Assembly (NCBI GenBank): GCA_030653935.1 | Contig: JAURYL010000127.1 | Span: 1 to 35,057, forward strand | Reading direction: 5' to 3' | From: Pseudomonadota bacterium | GTDB taxonomy: Bacteria > Pseudomonadota > Gammaproteobacteria > Burkholderiales > Thiobacillaceae | DNA: 35,057 nt | In this document: piece by piece, positions 15,559 through 22,170 of the stretch | How positions within the stretch are numbered: the first letter of the stretch is position 1 | Layout of the letters: every line of letters starts with the position of its first letter | Translations under genes and position numbers: made by a program | The notes under the pieces: model-generated | What the model saw: the letters and a program-made list of their open reading frames with translations, nothing else | What the model was told of the DNA's origin: nothing | Databases searched by the model: none

Positions 15559-15795
15559 GCGGGTGTGGGCTCAACGCCGTAACTTGAATTGCCGAAGGCT
15601 ACCCGACATGGCGGGGAACCGTGCTGGCAGCCTGTCGGAGTTCGTAATCGTCGGCTGCAAATCCGGCAAAAACTGGCCTCGCTGGGGCCAATTTTCGCTC
15701 TCGACGAACAAAATACGACAGGCCGCGAGGCGAACTTCTGCCAGGTGTTGCGCAATGGTATGCTGGCCCGCCTTGCGAACTGTGTGCCTTATTCC
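15559..15795. other. Divergent intergenic region, mak / sseB-like gene
   Basis: In these 237 bp I see no gene, palindromic repeat or convincing promoter pair. An open plus-strand frame continues upstream of the SseB-like start, but it has no ribosome-binding site and no recognisable protein content. Confidence 0.4.
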
Positions 15796-16221
15796 ATGAC
15801 TTTTCCTGATATTTCTTCCCGCAACGAGGTCGAGCGTCTGCTGACCGAAATGAACGAAGGCAGCATCGAGCCGGAGAATTTCGCCCGCGCGCTGCTTGAT
15901 CAACAGGTATTCATTCCGATCCAGGATGAAAAGCATCAGATCGCCGGTTTTCAGCTTTCCACCAAGGCGACGCCGCTGGTGGTCGAGGACGAGGATGGCC
16001 ATCGCGTGTTGATCGCTTTCTCCTCGCCGGAACGGGCCAAGGACTTCGTCGCGGAATTCCCCGGCCACGGTGGCGGCCTCCTGACCGAAGTGTCCTGGAT
16101 CCTGCGCCGCATCGGCGCCGACATGGGGTTGTCGATCAACCCCGGCGAGGAATTGGGTTTCGATTTCGACGCCGACATGGTCGCCATGATGGCCTCGCTG
16201 TTGCCGGAGGAAGCGGTATGA
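15796..16221 (+). CDS. SseB N-terminal domain-like protein
   Basis: The 141-residue acidic, soluble protein has the layout of the SseB N-terminal domain: NEVERLLTEMNEGSIEPENFARALLDQQVFIPI, then a strand-rich middle (TPLVVEDEDGHRVLIAFSSPERAKDFV) and a helical end. The family function is unclear; in E. coli SseB is linked to serine sensitivity. The ATG at 15796 is chosen because homologous content begins there. The ribosome-binding site is weak. The stop overlaps the next start (ATGA at 16218), so the two are co-translated, and the third gene (GlcD-like) is also coupled. Confidence 0.7.
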   Translation: MTFPDISSRNEVERLLTEMNEGSIEPENFARALLDQQVFIPIQDEKHQIAGFQLSTKATPLVVEDEDGHRVLIAFSSPERAKDFVAEFPGHGGGLLTEVSWILRRIGADMGLSINPGEELGFDFDADMVAMMASLLPEEAV

Positions 16222-16790
16222 GCGAGCTGCACACCTTTCCCGCGCCGGGTTTCGTGCCGAAGGAGCCCGCCGTCGGCGAGCCCTGGTCGAGCGAATTCAC
16301 CGAATACGATGAGGGCGTGCGTTATCTCTATCGCTACGGCGCCCATGATCTGACCCTGTTCTGGCCGGCGCCGACGCCGGCGGAAGTGAGCGGCCTGCGC
16401 GACGCCGACGTGGAAGTCGGCTTGTTCAGCCACGGTCCCGCCGCTTTCCTGCTGTACAAGATCAAGAACGTCTGCGAGTGGTCGGATGCCGCGTTCAATA
16501 TGCATTTGCTGCCGGAAGGCGAGCGCGAACTGCCGAACGAGGAACCGGGCGACCGCGCCCGCCTGAAACTCACCCTGGTGGATGCCGACGACGGCATCGT
16601 CCGCGCGCGCCGCATTCTGTCGCTGGACAAGGTGACAACCCAGGCCCTGAAGCACGCCATGCGCGAACAGGCCGGGGCGGCTTTCAATCGCCTGGTCTAC
16701 GACGCGGCGATCGCGGAGGTTCACGCGCGCTACCAGGACTCCGATGCCCTGGCCGCGGTCGCCGAAGTGGTCGAACCGGCGTTTGGCTGA
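16218..16790 (+). CDS. Unrecognised soluble protein, coupled to the SseB-like gene
   Basis: This is a 190-residue protein that I do not recognise. It has no signal peptide or membrane segment. Visible features are an aromatic N-terminal part (TEYDEGVRYLYRYGAHDLTLFWPAPTP), a central FLLYKIKNVCEWSDAAFNMHLLPEGERELP stretch that could be beta-rich, and a helical C terminus (ALKHAMREQAGAAFNRLVYDAAIAEVHARY). It overlaps both neighbours (ATGA at 16218, TGATG at 16788-16792), so it is expressed with the SseB-like protein and the GlcD-type oxidase. Codon use matches its neighbours. Confidence 0.75.
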   Translation: MSELHTFPAPGFVPKEPAVGEPWSSEFTEYDEGVRYLYRYGAHDLTLFWPAPTPAEVSGLRDADVEVGLFSHGPAAFLLYKIKNVCEWSDAAFNMHLLPEGERELPNEEPGDRARLKLTLVDADDGIVRARRILSLDKVTTQALKHAMREQAGAAFNRLVYDAAIAEVHARYQDSDALAAVAEVVEPAFG

Positions 16791-18184
16791 TGCTCGCCGA
16801 TACCCTGCTGGCCGAGTTCCAGGCCCTTCTCGGAGCGGAGCGCGCGCGCGCCGACGCCGATACGCTGGCGCTGTACGGTAGCGACGAGACCCCCAAGTTC
16901 TGCCTTCCGGAAGCGGTGCTGTTTCCGACCAGCCACGACCAGGTCGTCGAGATCGTGCGCCTGGCCAACCGGCATTGCCTGCCACTGACCGGACGCGGCG
17001 CCGGTTCCGGTAACGTCGGCGGCGCCATGCCGGTGCCGGGCAGCGTGGTGGTGAGCTTCGAGTGCATGCAAAGAATCGTCGAATTCGACGTGGCGAACCG
17101 CCTGGTCGTGGTCGAGCCGGGCGTGGTCACCGACGAGATCGACCGCCTCGCGCGCAAGCACGGCCTGATGTACGCGCCCGACCCCGGTTCCGGCGCCTAT
17201 TGCCGCATCGGCGGCAATCTGGCGATGAACGCCGCCGGCCCGCGCGCGGTGAAATACGGTGCCACCCGCGATCATGTCCTGGGGCTGACCGCCGTGACCG
17301 GCGACGGCCGCGTCATCCACACCGGTGGCCGCACCACCAAGTACGCCACCGCTTACGACCTCACGCGCTTGCTGGTGGGGTCGGAAGGCACGTTGGCCTT
17401 CATCACTCAGGCGACGCTGAAACTGGTGCCGGCGCCGGAGACCGTGGCCACCCTGCGCGTCTGCTACGCCAGCAATCAGAGCGCCTGCGAGGCGGTAAGC
17501 CGGGTGATGAATCAGCCGACGACGCCGTGCGCCCTGGAATTCATGGATCGCCGCGCCATCGACGCCATCCGCGAATATGGTGACGGGGTTTTTGAAAGCG
17601 CGGGCTTGCCGCCGGGCACCCAGGCGGTGCTCATGGTGGAAGCCGACGGCAACCACGAGGATGTGCCGCGTCAGATCGTCGCCCTGGAAAAGGCGCTGGC
17701 CGGGCCGGAGTTGCTGCAAATCCAGAGCGGTTTCACCCGGGAGGACACGGTTCGCCTCTGGACCGCGCGCAAGTCGCTGTCGCACGCGGTCAAGCGCATC
17801 GCGCCCTTGAAGATCAACGAGGACGTGGTGGTGCCGGTGGGGCGCCTGGCGAATCTGGTCAACGCCGTCGATGCTCTCGCCGAGTTTCATCGCCTGCCCA
17901 TCGTCGCCTTCGGCCATGCCGGTAATGGCAACCTGCACGTCAATATCATGGTCGACAACGGCGACGAGGAGGAAATGCAACGTGCCCGCGCCTGCCGCGC
18001 CGCCCTGGTGCAGGCGGTGATCGGCCTCGGCGGCAGCCTCTCCGGCGAACACGGCATCGGCAGCGAGAAACGCCACTTCGTGCCCCTGGAAGTGGATGCG
18101 CCGACACTGGAGTTGATGCGCGGCCTGAAACACCTGTTCGACCCGCTGGGGATTTTGAACCCAGGGAAGAAGTTGCCGGATTAA
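16790..18184 (+). CDS. FAD-linked 2-hydroxyacid oxidase, GlcD / D-lactate dehydrogenase type
   Basis: The 464-residue flavoprotein has a PCMH FAD-binding domain (about 40-215: TGRGAGSGNVGGAMPVPGSVV, VEPGVVTDEI, YAPDPGS, IGGNLAMNAAGPRAVKYG, LLVGSEGTLAFIT) and a C-terminal oxidase cap (VPVGRLANLV, GHAGNGNLHVNI, LSGEHGIGSEKR, FDPLGILNPGK). It oxidises a D-2-hydroxyacid such as glycolate or D-lactate and passes electrons to an acceptor. GlcE and GlcF are not adjacent, so D-lactate dehydrogenase is at least as likely as the glycolate oxidase subunit. The ATG at 16790 overlaps the previous stop (TGATG) and matches the family N terminus. A tandem heptamer repeat follows the stop. Confidence 0.9.
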   Translation: MLADTLLAEFQALLGAERARADADTLALYGSDETPKFCLPEAVLFPTSHDQVVEIVRLANRHCLPLTGRGAGSGNVGGAMPVPGSVVVSFECMQRIVEFDVANRLVVVEPGVVTDEIDRLARKHGLMYAPDPGSGAYCRIGGNLAMNAAGPRAVKYGATRDHVLGLTAVTGDGRVIHTGGRTTKYATAYDLTRLLVGSEGTLAFITQATLKLVPAPETVATLRVCYASNQSACEAVSRVMNQPTTPCALEFMDRRAIDAIREYGDGVFESAGLPPGTQAVLMVEADGNHEDVPRQIVALEKALAGPELLQIQSGFTREDTVRLWTARKSLSHAVKRIAPLKINEDVVVPVGRLANLVNAVDALAEFHRLPIVAFGHAGNGNLHVNIMVDNGDEEEMQRARACRAALVQAVIGLGGSLSGEHGIGSEKRHFVPLEVDAPTLELMRGLKHLFDPLGILNPGKKLPD

Positions 18185-18192
18185 CCTCATTT

Positions 18193-18220
18193 CCGAAATC
18201 CGAAATCCGAAATCCGAAAT
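18193..18220 (+). repeat. Tandem heptamer repeat (CCGAAAT x4) before ubiA
   Basis: Four consecutive CCGAAAT units end 3 bp before the ubiA ATG and occupy the place where a ribosome-binding site would be expected. Similar short tandem arrays occur between genes in many bacteria. Copy number could vary by slippage. Confidence 0.8.
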
Positions 18221-18223
18221 CCC

Positions 18224-19090
18224 ATGACCCTGACTGAACGCCTTTCTCTCTACGAAAAGTTGATGCGCCTGGATAAGCCCATCGGCATCCTGCTGCTCGC
18301 CTGGCCGACGCTGTGGGGGTTGTGGCTGTCTGGCGCCGGCGAGCCGGACCCGATGGTTTTCTGGATTTTTGCCCTGGGTGTGGTGTTGATGCGTTCCGCG
18401 GGATGCGTGATCAACGACTACGCTGATCGTGATTTCGACGCGCATGTGGCGCGCACGAAAGATCGTCCACTCGCCAGCGGCAAGGTCAGCGGCAAGGAGG
18501 CGCTGCTGCTGGCGGGCGGACTGGCGCTGTTGGCGTTCCTGTTGCTGCTGCCGTTGCAGAACAAGCTGCTGATCGGGTTGTCCTTCGCCGCGCTGTTTCT
18601 GGCCGGCTCCTATCCTTTTACCAAACGCTTTTTCGCCGTGCCGCAGGCCTACCTGGGGGTGGCCTTCGGCTTCGGCATTCCGATGAGTTACGCCGCGCAC
18701 CTGGAATTCATTCCCGTCGAAGCCTGGTTGCTGATGCTCGCCAATATTTTCTGGGCCATCGCCTATGACACCGAATACGCGATGGTGGACCGCGAGGATG
18801 ATCTGAAGATCGGCATCAAGACTTCGGCCATCACTTTCGGCAAGCACGATGTCACGGCGGTCATGGCCTGCTACGGCCTCGCCTTGCTGATTCTGGCCTG
18901 GGTCGGCTCCCGCTTGCAGTTAAGCTGGCCGTTCTATCTGGGTCTGGTGGTCGCGGCCGGGGTGGCGGCCTATCACTGGACCTTGATCCGCGAGCGCGAC
19001 CCCGCGCGCTGCTTCAAGGCCTTCCTGCACAACAACTGGTTCGGCGCGGCGATATTCGCCGGCATTGTCGCCAGCCTGCTGCATCTGTAA
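18224..19090 (+). CDS. ubiA: 4-hydroxybenzoate polyprenyltransferase UbiA
   Basis: The 288-residue integral membrane prenyltransferase attaches the polyprenyl tail to 4-hydroxybenzoate in ubiquinone synthesis. Both Asp-rich Mg/diphosphate motifs are intact: NDYADRDFD (after CVI) and DTEYAMVDREDD. RLDKPIGILLLAWPTLWGLW starts the first helix and about eight membrane segments follow. The length matches E. coli UbiA. The ATG at 18224 has no recognisable ribosome-binding site because a CCGAAAT tandem repeat fills that position. No ubiC (chorismate lyase) is adjacent. The next gene follows after 14 bp and may be co-transcribed. Confidence 0.95.
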   Translation: MTLTERLSLYEKLMRLDKPIGILLLAWPTLWGLWLSGAGEPDPMVFWIFALGVVLMRSAGCVINDYADRDFDAHVARTKDRPLASGKVSGKEALLLAGGLALLAFLLLLPLQNKLLIGLSFAALFLAGSYPFTKRFFAVPQAYLGVAFGFGIPMSYAAHLEFIPVEAWLLMLANIFWAIAYDTEYAMVDREDDLKIGIKTSAITFGKHDVTAVMACYGLALLILAWVGSRLQLSWPFYLGLVVAAGVAAYHWTLIRERDPARCFKAFLHNNWFGAAIFAGIVASLLHL

Positions 19091-19104
19091 CACAAGGAAT
19101 CTAA

Positions 19105-19827
19105 ATGGATACCGATCACGCCCTGAGCGACGAGGAACTCGACGAACTCGATGCTTTCCTGATGTCGGAAACGCTATCCGAGGAGGCGATGGATCTGTCC
19201 ACCCTGGATGGGTACTTCACCGCCATCGCCCTTAACCCCGAGTTCATCCTGCCCAGCCAGTGGCTGCCCTGGGTCTGGGACATGGACGCCGGCGAGGAAA
19301 CGCCGGCGTTCGAGAATGTCGAGCAGGCCGAGCGTATCAACGGCCTGCTGCTGCGCCATTACAACAGCGTCCAGGGGATGATCGGCGAGGGACGATTCGC
19401 CCCGCTCATGTACACCCTGAACCAGGAGGATGGCAGCGAGTTCTATGACGCCGAAGGCTGGAGCATGGGCTTCATGCTGGGTGTGTCGCTGTTCCAGGAT
19501 GTCTGGCAGCCCATCTTCGACGAACACCCGGAATGGTTGGCGCCGATGATGTTGCTGGGCACCGAGGAGGGTTGGGAGCAGCTGGAAAAAATGCACCCGG
19601 ATCATGCCGACCAGCGTCCCATGATCCGCGCCGCCTACGACAGCATTCCCGAGTTGATCGAGTCCATCTTTCTGCATTTCCTGCCGCGCCGCGATGCCGC
19701 TGCCCAGGCGCGGGTGACCGCCACCCTGCGCCGCGCCGGCGACAAGATCGGCCGCAACGACCTGTGCCCGTGCGGTTCCGGCAAGAAGTTCAAGAAATGC
19801 TGTGGCGCCGGGCCGACACTTCATTGA
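19105..19827 (+). CDS. UPF0149 (YecA/YgfB) protein with C-terminal SEC-C zinc motif
   Basis: The 240-residue acidic protein carries the UPF0149 core ([16 protein letters not shown]...[15 protein letters not shown] near the start, then [25 protein letters not shown]) and a terminal SEC-C zinc-binding motif, [19 protein letters not shown] (four Cys). SEC-C tails occur on SecA and on YecA-type proteins, where they bind zinc and can contact ribosomes or the SecB system. A YecA-like role is therefore plausible but unproven. ACAAGGA (19091-19097) supports the ATG at 19105. The stop TGA is followed after one base by a REP GTAG. Confidence 0.88.
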   Translation: MDTDHALSDEELDELDAFLMSETLSEEAMDLSTLDGYFTAIALNPEFILPSQWLPWVWDMDAGEETPAFENVEQAERINGLLLRHYNSVQGMIGEGRFAPLMYTLNQEDGSEFYDAEGWSMGFMLGVSLFQDVWQPIFDEHPEWLAPMMLLGTEEGWEQLEKMHPDHADQRPMIRAAYDSIPELIESIFLHFLPRRDAAAQARVTATLRRAGDKIGRNDLCPCGSGKKFKKCCGAGPTLH

Positions 19828-19828
19828 T

Positions 19829-19883
19829 GTAGCGCCGGCGTCTCGCCCGCGATTTCAAGACGCCGGCGAGACGCCGGCGCTAC
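19829..19883. repeat. GTAG-headed REP palindrome, family B
   Basis: GTAGCGCCGGCGTCTCGCC (19829-19847) pairs with GGCGAGACGCCGGCGCTAC (19865-19883). The left unit matches the REP at 5653-5672 inside udg. It begins one base after the UPF0149 stop and ends 6 bp before the tcdA ATG, so it occupies nearly the whole gap and the tcdA ribosome-binding region. Confidence 0.88.
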
Positions 19884-19889
19884 TATACC

Positions 19890-20627
19890 ATGACACCTAC
19901 CCAGTTCTCCCGCACCGAAATCCTTATCGGCCCCGAGGGCGTCGCGCGCCTGGCGGAATGCCATGTGTTCCTCGCCGGCCTCGGCGGGGTCGGTTCCTGG
20001 TGCGCGGAGGCGCTGGCGCGGGCCGGGGTGGGGCGGTTGACCCTGGTGGATATGGATACGGTGGCCGTATCCAACATCAACCGGCAACTGCCGGCCCTGT
20101 TTTCCACGCTGGGGCGGAGCAAGGCCGAGGTGATGGCCGAGCGCATCCGCGATATCAATCCGGATTGTCGGCTTACGGTGCTGACTGATTTCCTGACACC
20201 GGACAACATCCCGGAATTGCTGCCGGGCGATGCCGACTATGTGGTCGATTGCATCGACTCGCTCAACTGCAAGGTCGCGCTGATCGTGGAAGCGCATCGC
20301 CGTGGCCTGCCGGTCGCGGCGAGCATGGGGGCGGGCAACAAGCTGGATGTGACGCGGGTGAAAATCGCCGACATCAGCAAGACCGAGGTGGACAAGCTTG
20401 CGCGCCTGGTACGCAAACGTCTGAAACGGCAGGGGGTGGAGAAAGGCGTGTTGTGCGTGTGGAGCGATGAAATCGGGCGTCCGCCGCTGCCGCCCGAGGC
20501 GGTGAGCCAGGGCCGCGCGCGGGCGGTGAACGGCACGATTTCCTACCTGCCGCCGCTGTTCGGCCTGATGCTCGCCGGCGCGGTCATCCAGCGTTTGCTG
20601 GCGCAGCCAATTCTGGCCTGTGAGTAG
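19890..20627 (+). CDS. tcdA: tRNA threonylcarbamoyladenosine dehydratase TcdA (CsdL)
   Basis: The 245-residue E1-like ThiF-fold enzyme uses ATP to convert t6A37 to cyclic t6A in tRNA. Motifs are RTEILIGPEGVARLAECHVFLAGLGGVGSWCAEALARAGVG (nucleotide loop GLGGVG), LVDMDTVAVSNINRQ, YVVDCIDSLNCKVALI and ASMGAGNKLDVTRVKIADISKTEVDKLAR. The last is specific to TcdA rather than MoeB or ThiF. Its substrate is the t6A made with TsaB, also in this window though not in the same operon. No clear ribosome-binding site is left because a REP ends 6 bp upstream. The stop TAG is part of a REP GTAG (20624-20627). Confidence 0.93.
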   Translation: MTPTQFSRTEILIGPEGVARLAECHVFLAGLGGVGSWCAEALARAGVGRLTLVDMDTVAVSNINRQLPALFSTLGRSKAEVMAERIRDINPDCRLTVLTDFLTPDNIPELLPGDADYVVDCIDSLNCKVALIVEAHRRGLPVAASMGAGNKLDVTRVKIADISKTEVDKLARLVRKRLKRQGVEKGVLCVWSDEIGRPPLPPEAVSQGRARAVNGTISYLPPLFGLMLAGAVIQRLLAQPILACE

Positions 20628-20831
20628 GGTGGATGCCCGAAGGGCGATCCGCCGGAAGGGGGTCTCGAAAAACCCGTCATTCCCGCGAATGCGGGAATCC
20701 AGTGTGTTGATTTCACTGGGTTCCCGCATTCGCGGGAACGACGAATTGGGGGTTTTTCGAGGTGCACGGAAGGGGGTACGTTCAACCTGACGTCCCACCT
20801 TCCGGCGGAACCGCTGCGCGTTCCGCCCTAC
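20624..20831. repeat. Composite repeat: two REP-like units around a nested inverted-repeat element
   Basis: The outer units start GTAGGGTGGATGCCCGAAGG (20624) and, on the minus strand, GTAGGGCGGAACGCGCAGCG (20831). Nested between them, 20664-20761 has 12-bp terminal inverted repeats (CTCGAAAAACCC / GGGTTTTTCGAG) and an inner palindrome on the GTCATTCCCGCG...CGCGGGAACGAC theme. The nested piece is bracketed by an 11-bp direct repeat CGGAAGGGGGT (20653-20663 and 20767-20777). The right unit is read through by mog. Confidence 0.75.
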
Positions 20832-21360
20832 GCGCCGACTTCGGACGGAACGCCTTCACCACTTCTTCCCGCGTTTCCAGGTAAGGGCCGCCGATCAGGT
20901 CGATGCCGTAGGGCACGGCGGCAAAGACGCCATCCAGGGTTTCCTTGATCGCCTTCGGCTGCCCCGGAAGATTGAGAATCAGGCAGTTGCCGCGAACCAC
21001 GCCGACCTGCCGCGAGAGGATCGCGGTGGGGACATACTTCAGGCTCACCGCCCGCATCTGCTCGCCGAAGCCCGGCAACACCTTGTCGGCCACCGCCAGC
21101 GTCGCTTCCGGGGTGACGTCGCGCGGCGCCGGGCCGGTGCCGCCGGTGGTGAGCACCAGGCAACAGTCCCCGGCGAGTTCGATCAGCGCCGCCTCGATCT
21201 GTGCCTGTTCGTCCGGAATCAGCCGCTCGACGAATTCGAGCGGGTTGTGCAGCGCGCCCGCCAGCCATTCCTTCAGGGCGGGCAGGCCCTTGTCTTCGTA
21301 GGCGCCGGTACTGGCGCGGTCGCTGATGGAGACGATGCCGATGCGGGCGGTCTGGTACAT
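20782..21360 (-). CDS. mog: Molybdopterin adenylyltransferase MogA
   Basis: The 192-residue protein adenylylates molybdopterin before molybdate insertion. It matches MogA: ARIGIVSISDRASTGAYEDKGLPAL, LVLTTGGTGPAPRDVTPEAT (substrate-binding loop), FGEQMRAVSLKYVPTAILSRQVGVVRGNCLILNLPGQPKAI and AAVPYGIDLIGGPYLE. The Mog-specific spacing favours MogA over MoaB. AGGAAAA just upstream (minus strand) supports the ATG at 21360. After ...VVKAFRPKSAR the frame runs into a REP GTAG (read CGT AGG), which encodes the last 16 residues up to TGA at 20784, so the C terminus is repeat-derived. No other molybdenum cofactor genes are adjacent. Confidence 0.92.
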   Translation of the reverse strand: MYQTARIGIVSISDRASTGAYEDKGLPALKEWLAGALHNPLEFVERLIPDEQAQIEAALIELAGDCCLVLTTGGTGPAPRDVTPEATLAVADKVLPGFGEQMRAVSLKYVPTAILSRQVGVVRGNCLILNLPGQPKAIKETLDGVFAAVPYGIDLIGGPYLETREEVVKAFRPKSARRAERAAVPPEGGTSG

Positions 21361-21430
21361 GGTTTTTTCCTGTTTCAGGGGCGGGGCGCCTGTTTACCAT
21401 GCCGCAGCGGCGGCAGCCAACAGCATCCCG

Positions 21431-21447
21431 TAGCGCGGAGGATTACG
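21431..21447. repeat. REP-like remnant at the 3' end of the RAYT gene
   Basis: The sequence CGTAGCGCGGAGGATTACG lies over and just past the RAYT stop (TAA, minus strand 21445-21443). On the minus strand it reads GTAATCCTCCGCGCTAC, in the style of the short repeats that flank RAYT genes. Only one arm is seen. Confidence 0.35.
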
Positions 21448-21988
21448 ATTGTTCCTCGGGCGGCGGGCAATCACGGGTAATTCTTGAGATGGCGGCGGGG
21501 GGGCCGAGCTCGGACCAGTTTTCCGCATAGTGCCCCTGCGCGATCCGCGCTGGCAGGCTCGACCAGGGGTAATCGGCGGCGCGCGCGACCTGGCCGTGGC
21601 GAACCGGGTCGTAGTGGATGAAGTCCAGATAGGCGCGTAGATCATCGACGCCGTAGACGCACCGGTATTCGATGGCCTGCTCCCAGAACGGGGTGCTGTT
21701 GGGCAACTCCCGTTCCAGTAGCGGCGTCGCCCTGCGCCTGGCGCGCATGAAGTTTGTGCGCAGTTCATTCATGACCGCTGAACATTCGTGTTCGGCGGGC
21801 AGGCTGAAGAGAAAATGCGCATGGTCATCGAGCAGGACATAGCCGGCGACAATTAATTTGAATCGCTTCTTGGTCTCCGTGAAGCAGTCCAGCAGCAATT
21901 GCTTCAGCTTTCCCTGCGCCAGGAGTGGCGCGCGCTCGTAGGCGCGTAAGGTGACAAATTGATAGGGGGAAACGCGTGAGGCGGACAC
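21443..21988 (-). CDS. REP-associated tyrosine transposase (RAYT) with Phe in place of the catalytic Tyr
   Basis: This 181-residue Y1/HUH-fold protein is of the RAYT type: SRVSPYQFVTLRAYERAPL, YVLLDDHAHFLFSLP (HUH pair H56, H58), FMRARRRATPLLEREL, PFWEQAIEYRCVYGVDDLRAYLDFIHYDPVRHG and DYPWSSL. In RAYTs such as the E. coli enzyme the catalytic Tyr is in a DYIxxNPVKHG block; here the block is DFIHYDPVRHG, with TTC for F123. The neighbouring Y126 cannot be assumed to substitute. The GTG at 21988 is chosen because CCGGAG lies 6 nt upstream and the domain begins there; the frame stays open to ATG 22102 without recognisable content. It probably stems from the same mobile family as the many REPs nearby, but DNA cleavage is doubtful. 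Confidence 0.8.
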   Translation of the reverse strand: MSASRVSPYQFVTLRAYERAPLLAQGKLKQLLLDCFTETKKRFKLIVAGYVLLDDHAHFLFSLPAEHECSAVMNELRTNFMRARRRATPLLERELPNSTPFWEQAIEYRCVYGVDDLRAYLDFIHYDPVRHGQVARAADYPWSSLPARIAQGHYAENWSELGPPAAISRITRDCPPPEEQS

Positions 21989-22100
21989 GAGATGCTCCGG
22001 AGTGCACTGAGAGGACGATGGGCAGTGTCGATTAATCGCCCGGCGGGCGCTATGAAGCCGGTCACAGCTTGAGGGGTTTCCACCAAGTTGCACCGAAGGC

Positions 22101-22130
22101 AAAAAAAATGCGCCCGGGTGGGCGCATTTT
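22101..22130 (-). terminator. Rho-independent terminator of the repeat-protein gene
   Basis: On the minus strand AAAATGCGCCC, loop ACC, GGGCGCATTTT is followed by a further TTTT, 41 bp past the stop codon at 22171. It is a strong stem with a U tract. A second hairpin (22135-22154) precedes it. Confidence 0.9.
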
Positions 22131-22134
22131 GGAA

Positions 22135-22154
22135 GTCCCCGGGTTACCGGGGAC
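22135..22154. other. Perfect hairpin before the terminator
   Basis: GTCCCCGG-GTTA-CCGGGGAC forms an 8-bp GC-rich stem between the repeat-protein stop codon and its terminator. It could protect the 3' end of the transcript. Confidence 0.6.
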
Positions 22155-22170
22155 GTGAATCACGAAGGGA

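Noticed and set aside
16730-18847. A 705-codon minus-strand open frame opposite glcD-like and ubiA
   Set aside because: Its product is His/Gln/Arg-rich without motifs, and both plus-strand genes are unmistakable.
4386-20627. tsaB and tcdA as parts of one t6A/ct6A operon
   Set aside because: They act on the same tRNA base but lie about 15 kb apart with unrelated and oppositely oriented genes between them.
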